Source: Mytilinidion resinicola (lineage: Eukaryota; Ascomycota; Dothideomycetes; Mytilinidiales; Mytilinidiaceae). Taken from it: DNA of 64,000 nucleotides. Below the pieces are notes generated by a model. That model was given only the letters and a program-made list of their open reading frames with translations, was not told where the DNA came from and did no database searches. Shown here piece by piece: positions 1 through 8,925 of this stretch; positions within the stretch are counted from its first letter, which is position 1; the number at the start of each line of letters is the position of its first letter. Location of the stretch: contig NW_022985447.1 of assembly GCF_010093595.1 (NCBI RefSeq), positions 1,126,407 to 1,190,406 of the forward strand, in the 5' to 3' direction. Made by a program: the position numbers and the translations under genes.

Positions 1-1283
1 AACAGGGTTTTCAATGATTCGACGCTCCATTGGTGTTCGCTGGTGCTTGACTTTGAGAGGTCAAGCAAGTCAAAGACGCACTGAAGCGCTGGAATTCGTT
101 CGAGGAGTTGCAGTAAGAGCGACTGATATGTTCCAACTGTTGACTTCTCCAGACCTTCGCCTAACGCATTGAAGAAGAATGAGATCATAATCCTATCCTT
201 CATCATCTTGCGGGTATTGGCAAGGGCAAATTTGATCAATGTTGACTTTCCTGTTCCAGGCTTCCCTTTAATCCACAAGAAGCCGTGGTGCTTGTCCAGC
301 TTAGCGGCATCGAGCCAGTTGACGTATTCGGGACTTTTTACCAGCCATTTACATGTCTTGGCGTGGGCATTCTTGATGGTCATTTGGCGCGCATCGATTT
401 GGTCGAATCTCAAGGAATCCAATAACATCCTTTTTTGCTCTTGGTTGAGTGACAGCTTCTCTCCTCCCCTGGGCCGACTGGAGGCCGTATCTCTCTTCAC
501 AGGGTTCACTGACAAGATCTTGTTCGTGCGTGCCGCTGCCGTTGCCACTGCTCCATTGATCTGCCCCTGATGTTCAAACGTATTTGCGGGATTATTCGTA
601 GCGGATACGGTGGAAGGATGTTCTTCGCCGAGGGTCCGCCTCGTCATCGCTAGCGCTTCGTTCTTTATCGCCGCTGCTTCATTGAGCTGCCCTTGGTTTT
701 CGAGCGTATTTGCGAGGCTGTTCATAGCAGAGATTGTGGAAGGATGTCCTTCGCCGAGGATCTGCTTCCTCTTCTCTAGTACTTCCTTCTTCATCACCTC
801 TGCTTCATTTAGCTGCCCCTGATGTCCAAGCATGTTTGCGAGGTTGTTCATAGCGGAGATTGTGGAAAGATGTTCTTCGCCGAGGGTCCGCCTCATCTTC
901 GCGAACACTTCCTTCTTCATCGCCATTGCTTCATTGAGCTGCCCTTGATCCTCGAGTGTGTTTGCAAGGTTGTTTAAAGCAGAGATCGTGGAAGGATGTT
1001 CTTCGCCGAATATCCGCTTCCTCTCCTTTAGCATTTCCTTCTTCATCACCACTGCTTCATTTAGCTGCCCCTGATGTCCAAGCCTATTTGCAAGGTTATT
1101 TATAGCGGAGACCGTGGATGGATGTCCTCCGCCGAAGGTCCGCTTCCTCTTCCCTAGCACTTCCTTCGTCGCGAATGCTTCATCGAGCGAGCCTTGATTA
1201 CCGCATGTGTGTGGGACGTTGTCCATAGAGAAGGTCGTGGAGGGTTGTTCTTCGCCGGGAATCTGCTTCCTTTTCGTAAGCAT
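1..1283 (-). CDS. TPR-NACHT NLR-like receptor, 5' part uncertain, C-terminus outside window
   Basis: A minus-strand frame is open from an in-frame TAG near 1336 to the window edge; the first ATG is at 1283. It encodes about six 42-residue kinesin-light-chain type TPRs (core LGEEHPSTISAMNNLANTL), then a linker, then the pre-NACHT motif RFDQIDARQMTIKNAHAKTC that is common in fungal NACHT proteins. The Walker A motif GKPGTGKST lies at about 250-275. Known relatives act as STAND NTPase receptors in heterokaryon incompatibility and non-self recognition. TPRs usually follow the NTPase in fungal NLRs; here they precede it in one continuous frame. The first repeat is degenerate (IPGEEQPST) and the N-terminus may lie in an upstream exon that I could not place. 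The rest of the NTPase and any effector are beyond the left edge, so intactness cannot be judged. Confidence 0.75.
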   Translation of the reverse strand, partial: MLTKRKQIPGEEQPSTTFSMDNVPHTCGNQGSLDEAFATKEVLGKRKRTFGGGHPSTVSAINNLANRLGHQGQLNEAVVMKKEMLKERKRIFGEEHPSTISALNNLANTLEDQGQLNEAMAMKKEVFAKMRRTLGEEHLSTISAMNNLANMLGHQGQLNEAEVMKKEVLEKRKQILGEGHPSTISAMNSLANTLENQGQLNEAAAIKNEALAMTRRTLGEEHPSTVSATNNPANTFEHQGQINGAVATAAARTNKILSVNPVKRDTASSRPRGGEKLSLNQEQKRMLLDSLRFDQIDARQMTIKNAHAKTCKWLVKSPEYVNWLDAAKLDKHHGFLWIKGKPGTGKSTLIKFALANTRKMMKDRIMISFFFNALGEGLEKSTVGTYQSLLLQLLERIPALQCVFDLLDLSKSSTSEHQWSVESLKTL

Positions 1284-1309
1284 TTCCTTCGTTGCCGCTG
1301 CTTCATCGA
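600..1309 (-). repeat. 126-bp tandem repeat (TPR-coding), about six units
   Basis: The hallmark gttcttcgccgag or variants recurs at about 620, 746, 872, 998, 1124 and 1247, a spacing of 126 bp five times and 123 bp in the last, most degenerate unit. The units alternate between a GHQGQ and an ExQGQ ending, hinting at a 252-bp dimer. The repeats stay in frame with the downstream NACHT domain. Confidence 0.9.
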
Positions 1310-1620
1310 ACTGGACATAGTGGAAAGTACCCTATTTTGGCTTGTCTAGGAAGGGCAGTGAAAGTCGTCTGGTCGTCTTCTTAGAGCTGTGGAAACATTA
1401 GCTCAGCAGCCGTCAAAAGGTCGGTCGCAAGGGCTTAAGAATCCTATCGTTTGAGATTGAGAAGGTGGATGTGGACAATTACCGACCGTCCGCGTGAACA
1501 AGGATTGTCTTGGCGACCCTTGGCCTACTATACTAGATAGAGTTAGGTACTTATGCCACGAACCCACGTGCTGTTGGGTGTAGTGGAAGGCAATCTCATA
1601 CAAGTCTCGTCGCTTTATTA

Positions 1621-2236
1621 CTAATTTTTAACATGTGTAACACGATACAGGCTTCCACCACAGCAGGATGTCATCAAGAGTAAGCAATCAAACGGATCGA
1701 GATGGAGAGTGTTGAATGGATTGCAAATCACTGTGCGCACTAAGAAACCATCGAGCTCTTGTAGCACATCCCCATATCCAAGCTCCCAATTAACCCATAA
1801 TTGAATGCCTGCCAAGGCCAGTCGAAAGGCAATATTGGCAGTACGGCTTTCCAGATTTAGGGTAACCCTTAGGCCAAATTTGCTCTTTGGCCTACGAAAT
1901 TATCAATCTCCTATCCGAAGCCAGGAAAGTATGCAACGTACCTCCAGCAAAGTGATGAAATGCCGCAACAGCGCGCAGCTGTTGTTGAGCGAGGACGATG
2001 GTGTAAGTGGCGAGTGCAACATTGACAGTGTTGTAACCAATCGATACAACGGTATCGATTGTAGCCTCCCAGCGGCCTTTAGTCCCTTCAATGGGAAGGC
2101 AACGTTCGCTAGCTGCCGGGGTAGAGGTTGCCATTGCTTTGGTAGTTGGAGTTGAGCCTAATGTTGGCTTGTCTACGGCACTAGATATGCCAGTCTTTAC
2201 AGCTGCAAGAATAAGAAATATAGCAGCGGGGCGCAT
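1621..2236 (-). CDS. Possible small secreted protein, splice uncertain
   Basis: An ORF starting at 2236 begins with a signal-peptide-like segment (MRPAAIFLILAAVKTGISSA) and stops at 1892. A consensus donor GTACGT (1941) and an acceptor TAG (1892) bracket 50 nt, but joining them reads into a stop; a weak donor at 1937 would keep frame with a downstream open stretch ending at 1621 (...LWVNWELGYGDVLQEL...). I do not recognise the family. It could be a two-exon secreted protein, a decayed gene, or a chance ORF. Confidence 0.25.
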
Positions 2237-3027
2237 GCTGAGGACAATTGAATGAGGAGGTAATATACTATACTGGAAAACTAATGGCAGAGGAAATAGA
2301 GCAAGTGGGCGAAGAGAAAACAGAGGTTATATATGTTCTATCCTCGCCATATGATTGACATTTATTATAGACATTGGAGGGCGAGCAGTGTCGGTAAGTA
2401 TATACCTAAGCTAAAGATATTATATGCCACTACAAAGGCCTTACGTGCTAATGCGAAAATCGCGCTGTGAATGATGAAGAACAACGGAGCTACCTTCCCA
2501 GTATTATTGAATATTCTTCTCTATAGCATCGCAACTTCAATCCAGCACACGTCCACCATAACACTGTATAACTATTCGTTACTTGCTGTGTAAGTACTAA
2601 CTGCTCTACTTGACGGAGTACGTATTCTTAGCCAGCTAGCCTACGGAGTATGGTACGGCTAGCTCAGCTACCTTGATATAGAACACGGTTCCTATACTTA
2701 GCCCACACAGTTCTACGGTACGGCTACGTAAGCCTCCACGCACACAGAGTATATATACGGCGTACGTAGCCTAGATAGATGCTCATCCAATACATCACTT
2801 ACCTCGTTCAATGCATTGTTTCACCTCCATCCTCACTACTCAACACACCTATATAGTTTTTAGAATTAGTTACAGAAGTGTTGAGAGTGGAATGGTGCAT
2901 TCGGCGGATCTTCGGGCATTCCTCAATTGACATTAATTAGCTTCTTCGTACATAGACGGAGCACAGGCCATTTTATGCCCAAGCAAAGCTGGCAGTTGAG
3001 TTTCGAGACAAAGTCTTACAAAGTCAA
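2237..3027. other. Intergenic, AT-rich, with clustered tacggagta-like motifs
   Basis: No convincing coding potential. Between about 2604 and 2780 the short words acggagta, ggtacggcta and their complements (tagcctac, cgtacgtagcc) recur, giving a low-complexity patch of small palindromes centred on GTAC. This looks like relic repeat sequence; no function is claimed. Confidence 0.5.
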
Positions 3028-4886
3028 TTGACATTCACCCGGTCAAAGTTTACCAGGCAAAACTCAAATGGCCTGCAGTCCCATAGCTTTTACTACCGAT
3101 ATCCTCGGAAAATTGTCGATTCTTCAGTAACTAAGTGGGGTTGTGCCATGCAAAACCAACAGTACCATTCTCCTAATGTTGGGTCGCTCTCGTCGCCTCA
3201 GCACTCTACCCAGCTTGATCGTAATCAAGATCAGCAGCAGGCTAGCAACAACCTCCAGTCCTCTCAGCACCAAGAGTCCATCTCGCCTGAAACCGGAAGA
3301 TCGAGACAGTATTCCGCCCTAAACAAGGTCTCTGAGAACCCGCAGTTCAGCCACATCTTCCGCAAATACAACCCTAACCACATTCAGAGCGCGCTGGCGC
3401 TTTTCCGCGAGAAGGAGGATCTTCTTAGGCCCTTTGAGAAATTCTCTGACGTGGAAATGGATGGCATCGCAAGACTCTTGCGGAGCTGTCCCGAGAAGTT
3501 AGCTGCCGTGTTGGATATCTGGGCGGATCACAAATCATTCATCCATGAATTCAAGGACTACGAAGACGCTGATCTTCAAAATGTGTTTGAACAATCACGT
3601 ATGTGCTTCTCACCAAGAAGAAAATATACCTAGGTATGCTAAAGGGAAGCCTAGACAATCGTATTAGGACATTGCCAAGCCCCATCATACTCCCTGCCAA
3701 ACGCCTCCAAACACAACCGCTTTCCCGCGTTCAACATCCGTCACAAACATGTCTGGTTCTCGATATTTCTCCAACATCGTTACCACTATCCTCCACGGAA
3801 ACACCAAAAGAAGCTAGCAATAGCGATCAGGTTCCTAGGTTCCGCTGCACTTATATTTGTGGCCGAACATTCAGAAGAGAAGGACATCGCAATAACCATG
3901 AGCTCACCCATCATGACGGCAAAAGGAAGATCGCCTGTCAACACACTGGATGCAAAGGCGAAGTTGGCACAGAACCCGCGTACATCGTCCATCATAACAG
4001 AAAACACAAACATTGTGATCTACAAGAGAGCTGTCGACATAGCGGCGAATATCTTCGCCCCCCCAAAACTGCCAGCTCCTGTGGCTATTGCGGGAAGTTG
4101 TTTGAAGGCGAATCAAATTTCAAAGATCGGGGTGATCACATCACGAGAGACCATCACACGCCAAAGGACCCAAAAGATCGTAAGACTGCAAGTGAATGGT
4201 CACGCAACGTCCAACTCGAAGGCAAGAACGGAGCAGAGGGCATGTTCTCGAGACAGGAGTTAGCCGGCTGGAAAGACTTCAAGAAAAAGCGAGCATGGTT
4301 GCGTTGCGTCTCCTCCAACTTTTCTTGGGAATGTGTCCCAGAAAAAAAATGGATAGACTTCCTTGAGACGATTGAGCATGGAGCTGTCATTGGCAATGGC
4401 ACACACTGGGAATTTACGGACGATGTGGTACGGGTCATTTTCGAAGAGGCGTTCAAACTCGCTGTTCATCACGACCCAGGTGCAATGTCCTCGTACTATG
4501 CGAAGCGTGCCACACAATCTAACGTCGAGCCCTCAGGGTTTCTGTGTGCCACAAAAATGAGCTACGAAAGCGCTATGCAACAGCCTCCTAACTCAAGCAA
4601 CGACGACTGTGGTGAAAGCAGCGACTTGAACAACAACTTGAATTCGGACCCCGCCCTACACCAATGGGAACCTGTTGACCACGAAGGTCAATGCAGCGAC
4701 TTGGACAACAACTTGAGTTCGTACTCCGCACCACACCAATGGGAACCTATTGACCACGAAGGTCAATGCAGGAGCTGTGATATTGATACCACTAATCACC
4801 TCACTTGCTCGAAATGTAATGGCCGTTCTTGTGGAGACTGCTGGGCACACTATTTTTTTATCTGTAACGACGAATCAGATATTTAG
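3028..4886 (+). CDS. C2H2 zinc-finger protein (two exons)
   Basis: Exons 3028-3598 and 3655-4886 joined across a 56-nt intron (donor GTATGT, acceptor CCTAG) give 600 residues in one frame; an alternative start is the Met at 3148. The N-terminal 200 residues are Gln/Ser-rich, then helical. From about residue 240 there is a C2H2-type array: FRCTYICGRTFRREGHRNNH, then CQHTGCKGEVGTEPAYIVHH and CGYCGKLFEGESNFKDRGDH. These resemble fungal nuclear C2H2 proteins with irregular Cys/His spacing. The C-terminus has a 25-residue tandem duplication (DHEGQC endings) and a Cys cluster (CRSCDIDTTNHLTCSKCNG) that could bind another zinc. A DNA-binding role is inferred from the fingers only; targets are unknown. 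Confidence 0.75.
4618..4767 (+). repeat. 75-bp tandem duplication inside the C2H2 gene
   Basis: Two adjacent 75-bp copies (4618-4692 and 4693-4767) differ at only a few sites and encode two copies of a 25-residue segment containing HQWEP and DHEGQC. In-frame and apparently recent. Confidence 0.9.
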
Positions 4887-5311
4887 TACAGTATCCTGCC
4901 GAAACAATCGTCTCAACTCGATGCTTTAGCATATGTGGGACTCTCTAATGTAATAGCTTCGTATTGCTAGAACTTGAAACGATATGCTGTAACCCAGTTC
5001 GTAAACAGATATTTGTCCTCCGTTCATTAATCTCGCTCCTCAGAGTCACAGGGTTCAGAAAGTCCTCTCTATTTCCTCACTTGCATGCATTCTCGGTAGC
5101 GCCAAAGATGATACAGGCTAGCGGCTAGTCTCTCTACGCTGCTCGCAGCATTCCCAACAGCGACTGCACTGCAGAATGTTCTACTTGGGTCTGTCACTAC
5201 CTCTGGGCTGTCATGGGAAGCGGAGTCTGGGAATGCCTCTGGGATCGGTCGCAGAGCCGATCGTTCGAGCTTACAAATGGGCCTACTTAGGATTTGCTCG
5301 TGGTATTGGAT
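4887..5311. other. Short intergenic, nothing recognised
   Basis: Convergent 3' flanks of the C2H2 gene (plus) and the homeodomain pseudogene (minus). No motif or ORF worth annotating was seen. Confidence 0.5.
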
Positions 5312-6953
5312 TCAATGTGAGTACACACCGGTGGCAATGTCCAACAACTTCGTGAAGCGATCCGTCACAATCGTGCACTCGCTTCGTGCGGTCGAAGAGC
5401 CTGTTGAGTCTTCATGCGTGTCGTGAGCCTTGTGAATTGGTTCGTCTTTTTGGCGGCTAGAGTCCCATTGCGACATGTTATAGCCCTTTCGGAAATGAGC
5501 CGCGATATGGCGTGCCCGTTCATCCCAGGTAGGTAATATCTCCCCACAGAAGCCACAGTTCCAGTCCTGATCGGCGTAGTCTATCTCATGTTTCAAATAA
5601 TTCGCGGTGACACCGTCCAATTGTGCGTTATGGACGCTGGTGAAATGTTGTGCAAGGTGATCCCTTCAGTAGAACGTGCGATCCTCCATGGACTTCGGCA
5701 AGCAATCAACCATCTCGGGATGATGGAGCTGATAGTGCTCAAGTCTAGGGTTCCTTTCCGGGAATAAGAGACATCTCAGTTCGTTTTTGTGAAGGTTGAG
5801 ATTGGCGCCACCGCATACCCATTTTGATCTTGGCAGATGTTGACTTTCCTCATGTCTCTTCCAGGCTCTTTCATTCAGTTCCTTGGAGCAAAATGTGTAT
5901 TGGAAACCTCTGGGCAATCTGTTGATTTGATTTGGGGGTGGGTATCTTGACAAAACGTTTGATGTAGCGCTAAAGCTAGCTCTAGATGCTGGGGACCGGG
6001 TTCCGAAGCTCATCGAGGAAACGGATATTCGGGACGCAGAACGTTTCGCAGCATTTACGACCTCCTCGTCTTCTGATGAAGAAGAAAGCCATTGTTCAAC
6101 AGCACTCACCAATCGGCGCATCCGGTTATTGGTGAACCATCTGTCCACCTGCTGTGCTCGGATGCCGGCTTCATTCGCGAGTGCGACTTTTTCATGCGCG
6201 GAGGGATACGGATTATCTTTGTGAGTGTTGAGCTAAGTCTCGAGGATCGCAATTGATTTCAAGGGGAATTTTGACCGTCGGTAAGGCCGGCGTAGGCGAT
6301 TGGGCTGCTCGGGTAGGGGCTCAATATCTTGCGCTATACCGAACAAGTCGGCTTCTGGTGCATCTGCACTCAATGGCTTTCCAGTGTTGGACGCGGCAGT
6401 GTAGATGAGATCAAGGGAGCTAGTCACCATCTTCTCCGGAGTGACAACACCTCCTGAAGAAATTCTGATCATCATGCCCCTGGTACCGCTTTTGAAATAA
6501 TTCGAATCTCCATCTAACTTATTTTGCTCGGTCCAGAGTCCAGTTGTTGGCATCATGGAGGCACCTATGGGATCGTAACCAGAAAGGTTAGGGTGGTCCT
6601 GCGAACGCATTCCAGTGCAAGAGCTGCGGAGGCTTGAGCCCGGACGTTCCATGGGCAAATGGTCAGATGTGAAGCCAGTCATGATAACATCAGGAATGCC
6701 CTGGGAACAAGTCCAATCGTCGGGCTCAGCGGAGTCTGGCATTTCGTCGGACACAATCTAGCTTCGTGTCAGCGTGATCACATTGTTTTGGCACCACCCA
6801 GTCAAATTTATTTCCAGGATCGGGGACGCTGGATCCGAGTTCATAGAACGGTGCGTATTCGTCGAGACCGAGAGCTTCCGTGATCCCATCTCCAATCCCA
6901 GCGAACGCGATAGACTCAAAGTACGAGGGCTGATTGGGTTGGTTTTCAGACAT
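5312..6953 (-). pseudogene. Homeodomain (TALE/KN)-C2H2 transcription factor, broken by two nonsense codons
   Basis: The probable start is the ATG at 6953 (MSENQPNQPSYF). A 40-nt intron (6797-6758, CTGAC branch, CTAG acceptor) joins exon 1 in frame to one long frame reaching 5312. That frame has a TAG at 6235-6233 and a TGA at 5668-5666. The first stop falls inside a homeodomain, at the tryptophan position of helix 1 (ILET-stop-LNTHKDNPYPSAHE, later QQVDRWFTNNRMRR). The second falls in a finger segment (RTFY-stop-RDHLAQHF) where Trp is plausible. A C2H2 finger between them starts FQYTFC, where FQCTFC is usual. All three changes are G-to-A on the coding strand. Fungal homeodomain-plus-C2H2 regulators are a known class; this copy is probably dead. 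Confidence 0.8.
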
Positions 6954-7576
6954 GCCGATCAGATCCTCTACTGTCAAAGTGCAGGAACCGCTTAGAGTTT
7001 TACAGGAGAGATAATATAGATGATGGTAATGCTTTTGAGTAAGAACGAAGCGAGAAAAGGAGATAGTCTCAGAACTTCTCAAGGATAGATACGGTAAGGT
7101 ATTTCTGTCGTCGCTGAAGAAAGTGGAAAGGAAGCATGGTGGTTAGGGGACTGGCAGTGAGGGATATACTCATGTGTCCTACAAAGGTAGCCTGGTGATC
7201 TTGAGGGCGAAGTTGAGTTGCAGTATGGTCCCTGTACCAGTGCACCAATCAACGCGCCCAGCTGCAGTGTAAGAGTGTACGAAGTATTACCACAGTGCCA
7301 CAGATATGTCAGGTCTTTAGCTCTATTCATTACCAGTATCAAGGGGGCTTTGAGGGATTCTAGGATAGTCCCAAAGTTTGTTAATGAAGGTGCTTCTCTC
7401 AATCCGGCATCCGAAGATAGCTTTTTTAAAGCTTCATCAGGAAGCATTCAAAGCAACGCCCATTCCCACCTGTGAAGCCTCGACAGCCTATCCTAGGCTT
7501 TCAGACTTATAGAGCTGCGCCATGGCGTAGCAAGCTATCCAGACTAATTCCTTTCCATTTTGAAAGTGTCTGAAAG
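6954..7576. other. Intergenic
   Basis: Upstream flank of the homeodomain pseudogene. Only short ORFs are present, and none resembles a known protein. Confidence 0.5.
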
Positions 7577-7812
7577 AAGTCACTTCCATCACTCATGTAT
7601 TCTTCTCCCCAACATCCAACGCCACCAAAAACCGACCCACACAATTATACGCCGCCACCGTCGCCATAATCTCCACAACCTCCCTTTCCTTAAACAGGTT
7701 CTTCAACTCCCCAAACACCTCATCCTCCACCGCCACCCCTATCGTCATCTGGTCCGTATATGCCAGCACAGCAGCATGCTTCTCATCTAATGGCTCGGCG
7801 TGTCCCACGCCT
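7577..7812 (-). pseudogene. 3' fragment of a carboxymuconolactone decarboxylase (CMD)-like gene
   Basis: About 235 bp is over 90 percent identical to the 3' end of the intact gene at 18201-18882. It encodes EPLDEKHAAVLAYTDQMTIG through FLVALDVGEKN. Homology stops abruptly at the cccacgcct words (7812 here, 18420 there). Most differences are transitions. Upstream codons, including the CMD core, are missing, so this is a 5'-truncated duplicate. It abuts the glycosyltransferase fragment on the same strand. Confidence 0.85.
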
Positions 7813-8130
7813 GAACGTAATCTGTCCTCGCTCGTTATCTTCACTCTACTATCTTGGCTTGAACTCTCTTTCCGGGGGATGCTTACGCGCTTTATTCTTC
7901 AATGAGAGATGGATATACGACTTCTGACTCGTAATGAACGTGATGATCGCTATACGCGGACCATAGGATGCAGACTTCGCGGGACTCGGCGGACTTTTCA
8001 GTGGAGTCGCGAGTCTACTGGCATTGTGATACTGCTCTGGTGTCCAGTCGAATTTCCAGAGGAAGAAGATAAGGCCGAGGAGGAGAACCGTGGCGATTGT
8101 CGTGGCGTTGGGAACACCTCGGGGGAGCAT
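7813..8130 (-). pseudogene. 5' fragment of a GMA12/MNN10-type glycosyltransferase
   Basis: Starting at the ATG at 8130 the frame encodes a type II membrane anchor (TTIATVLLLGLIFFLWKF), a short stem, and ASYGPRIAIITF...SQKSYIHLSLKNKA. This is the start of the catalytic domain in fungal alpha-galactosyl/mannosyltransferases of the GMA12/MNN10 family (Golgi glycosylation). A donor GTAAGC follows KNKA, and an ACAG acceptor about 57 nt later resumes with His-Tyr, as family members do. Within a few codons the sequence switches to the CMD fragment and hits a stop. The catalytic domain (DXD region) is therefore absent. Confidence 0.7.
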
Positions 8131-8925
8131 TCTTGAGGAGGTACTCACTTCCTGGTTGCTTCAGACGATGTTCTCAAGATGAAATGATCAGGGTGAGCCA
8201 CATTGGATGGTCGTTTTCGTGAAGTTGCGATGCGGACATGGATGGTTGTAAGGAGTCTCAGCTGGGTCCCGGCCAGAGTCCCGGCCTTCGGATAGGAACG
8301 TGGCGTTTATGGCGCGAGAGCGACCTGCATGGAAATCTGGAATCATAGACGGCATATGTATTCTTTACTCTAAGTTGATTGAACATGTCTCGCTATGCGG
8401 AAGGTGACGGTCTCAGATAAGAGCGAAGCGCCACCCACATGGCCTCGTTCTTGAAAATAACACGGAACTATCATTTTCTGTATGGAAGGCTTATATATTT
8501 TATGTAAGATAAACGCGCTTGAAAACCTGTGTTAGCTTGAGGCATCAGGGAAGGCTATATCACGTGACTAAGAGCATACCGAGATGGTTGGAGAGTTGGA
8601 GTTAGAACTATCCAAGACACGAAATGCTTCGAAGAAATCGAGCAGAAATGTGCACGAGACCTTTGCTTCTGCCAGGTTGTGCGGATGTCCAAGTAAGCTG
8701 CAAACTGCGTTCATACTTCTCGGTCAGGAGATACGAGGTAATTCTAGATTAGAACTAGGCGCCCGTTTGCCCCGCAGGTCCGAAACGGCATGAAGACACC
8801 ACCTCAGCCGCATGACCGTTGCCTCTGGAACACCTTTGCCACGACACGTCTTGCAGCGAAGAATGAACCCTTCACCACAAACCCGATCGTCGAAAATCTG
8901 CGGTTGACCACCTTCGGTTCGCTCG
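8131..8925. other. Intergenic
   Basis: Separates the chimeric relic (minus) from the NLR gene (plus) and presumably includes both promoters. No ORF on either strand shows a recognisable product. Confidence 0.45.
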
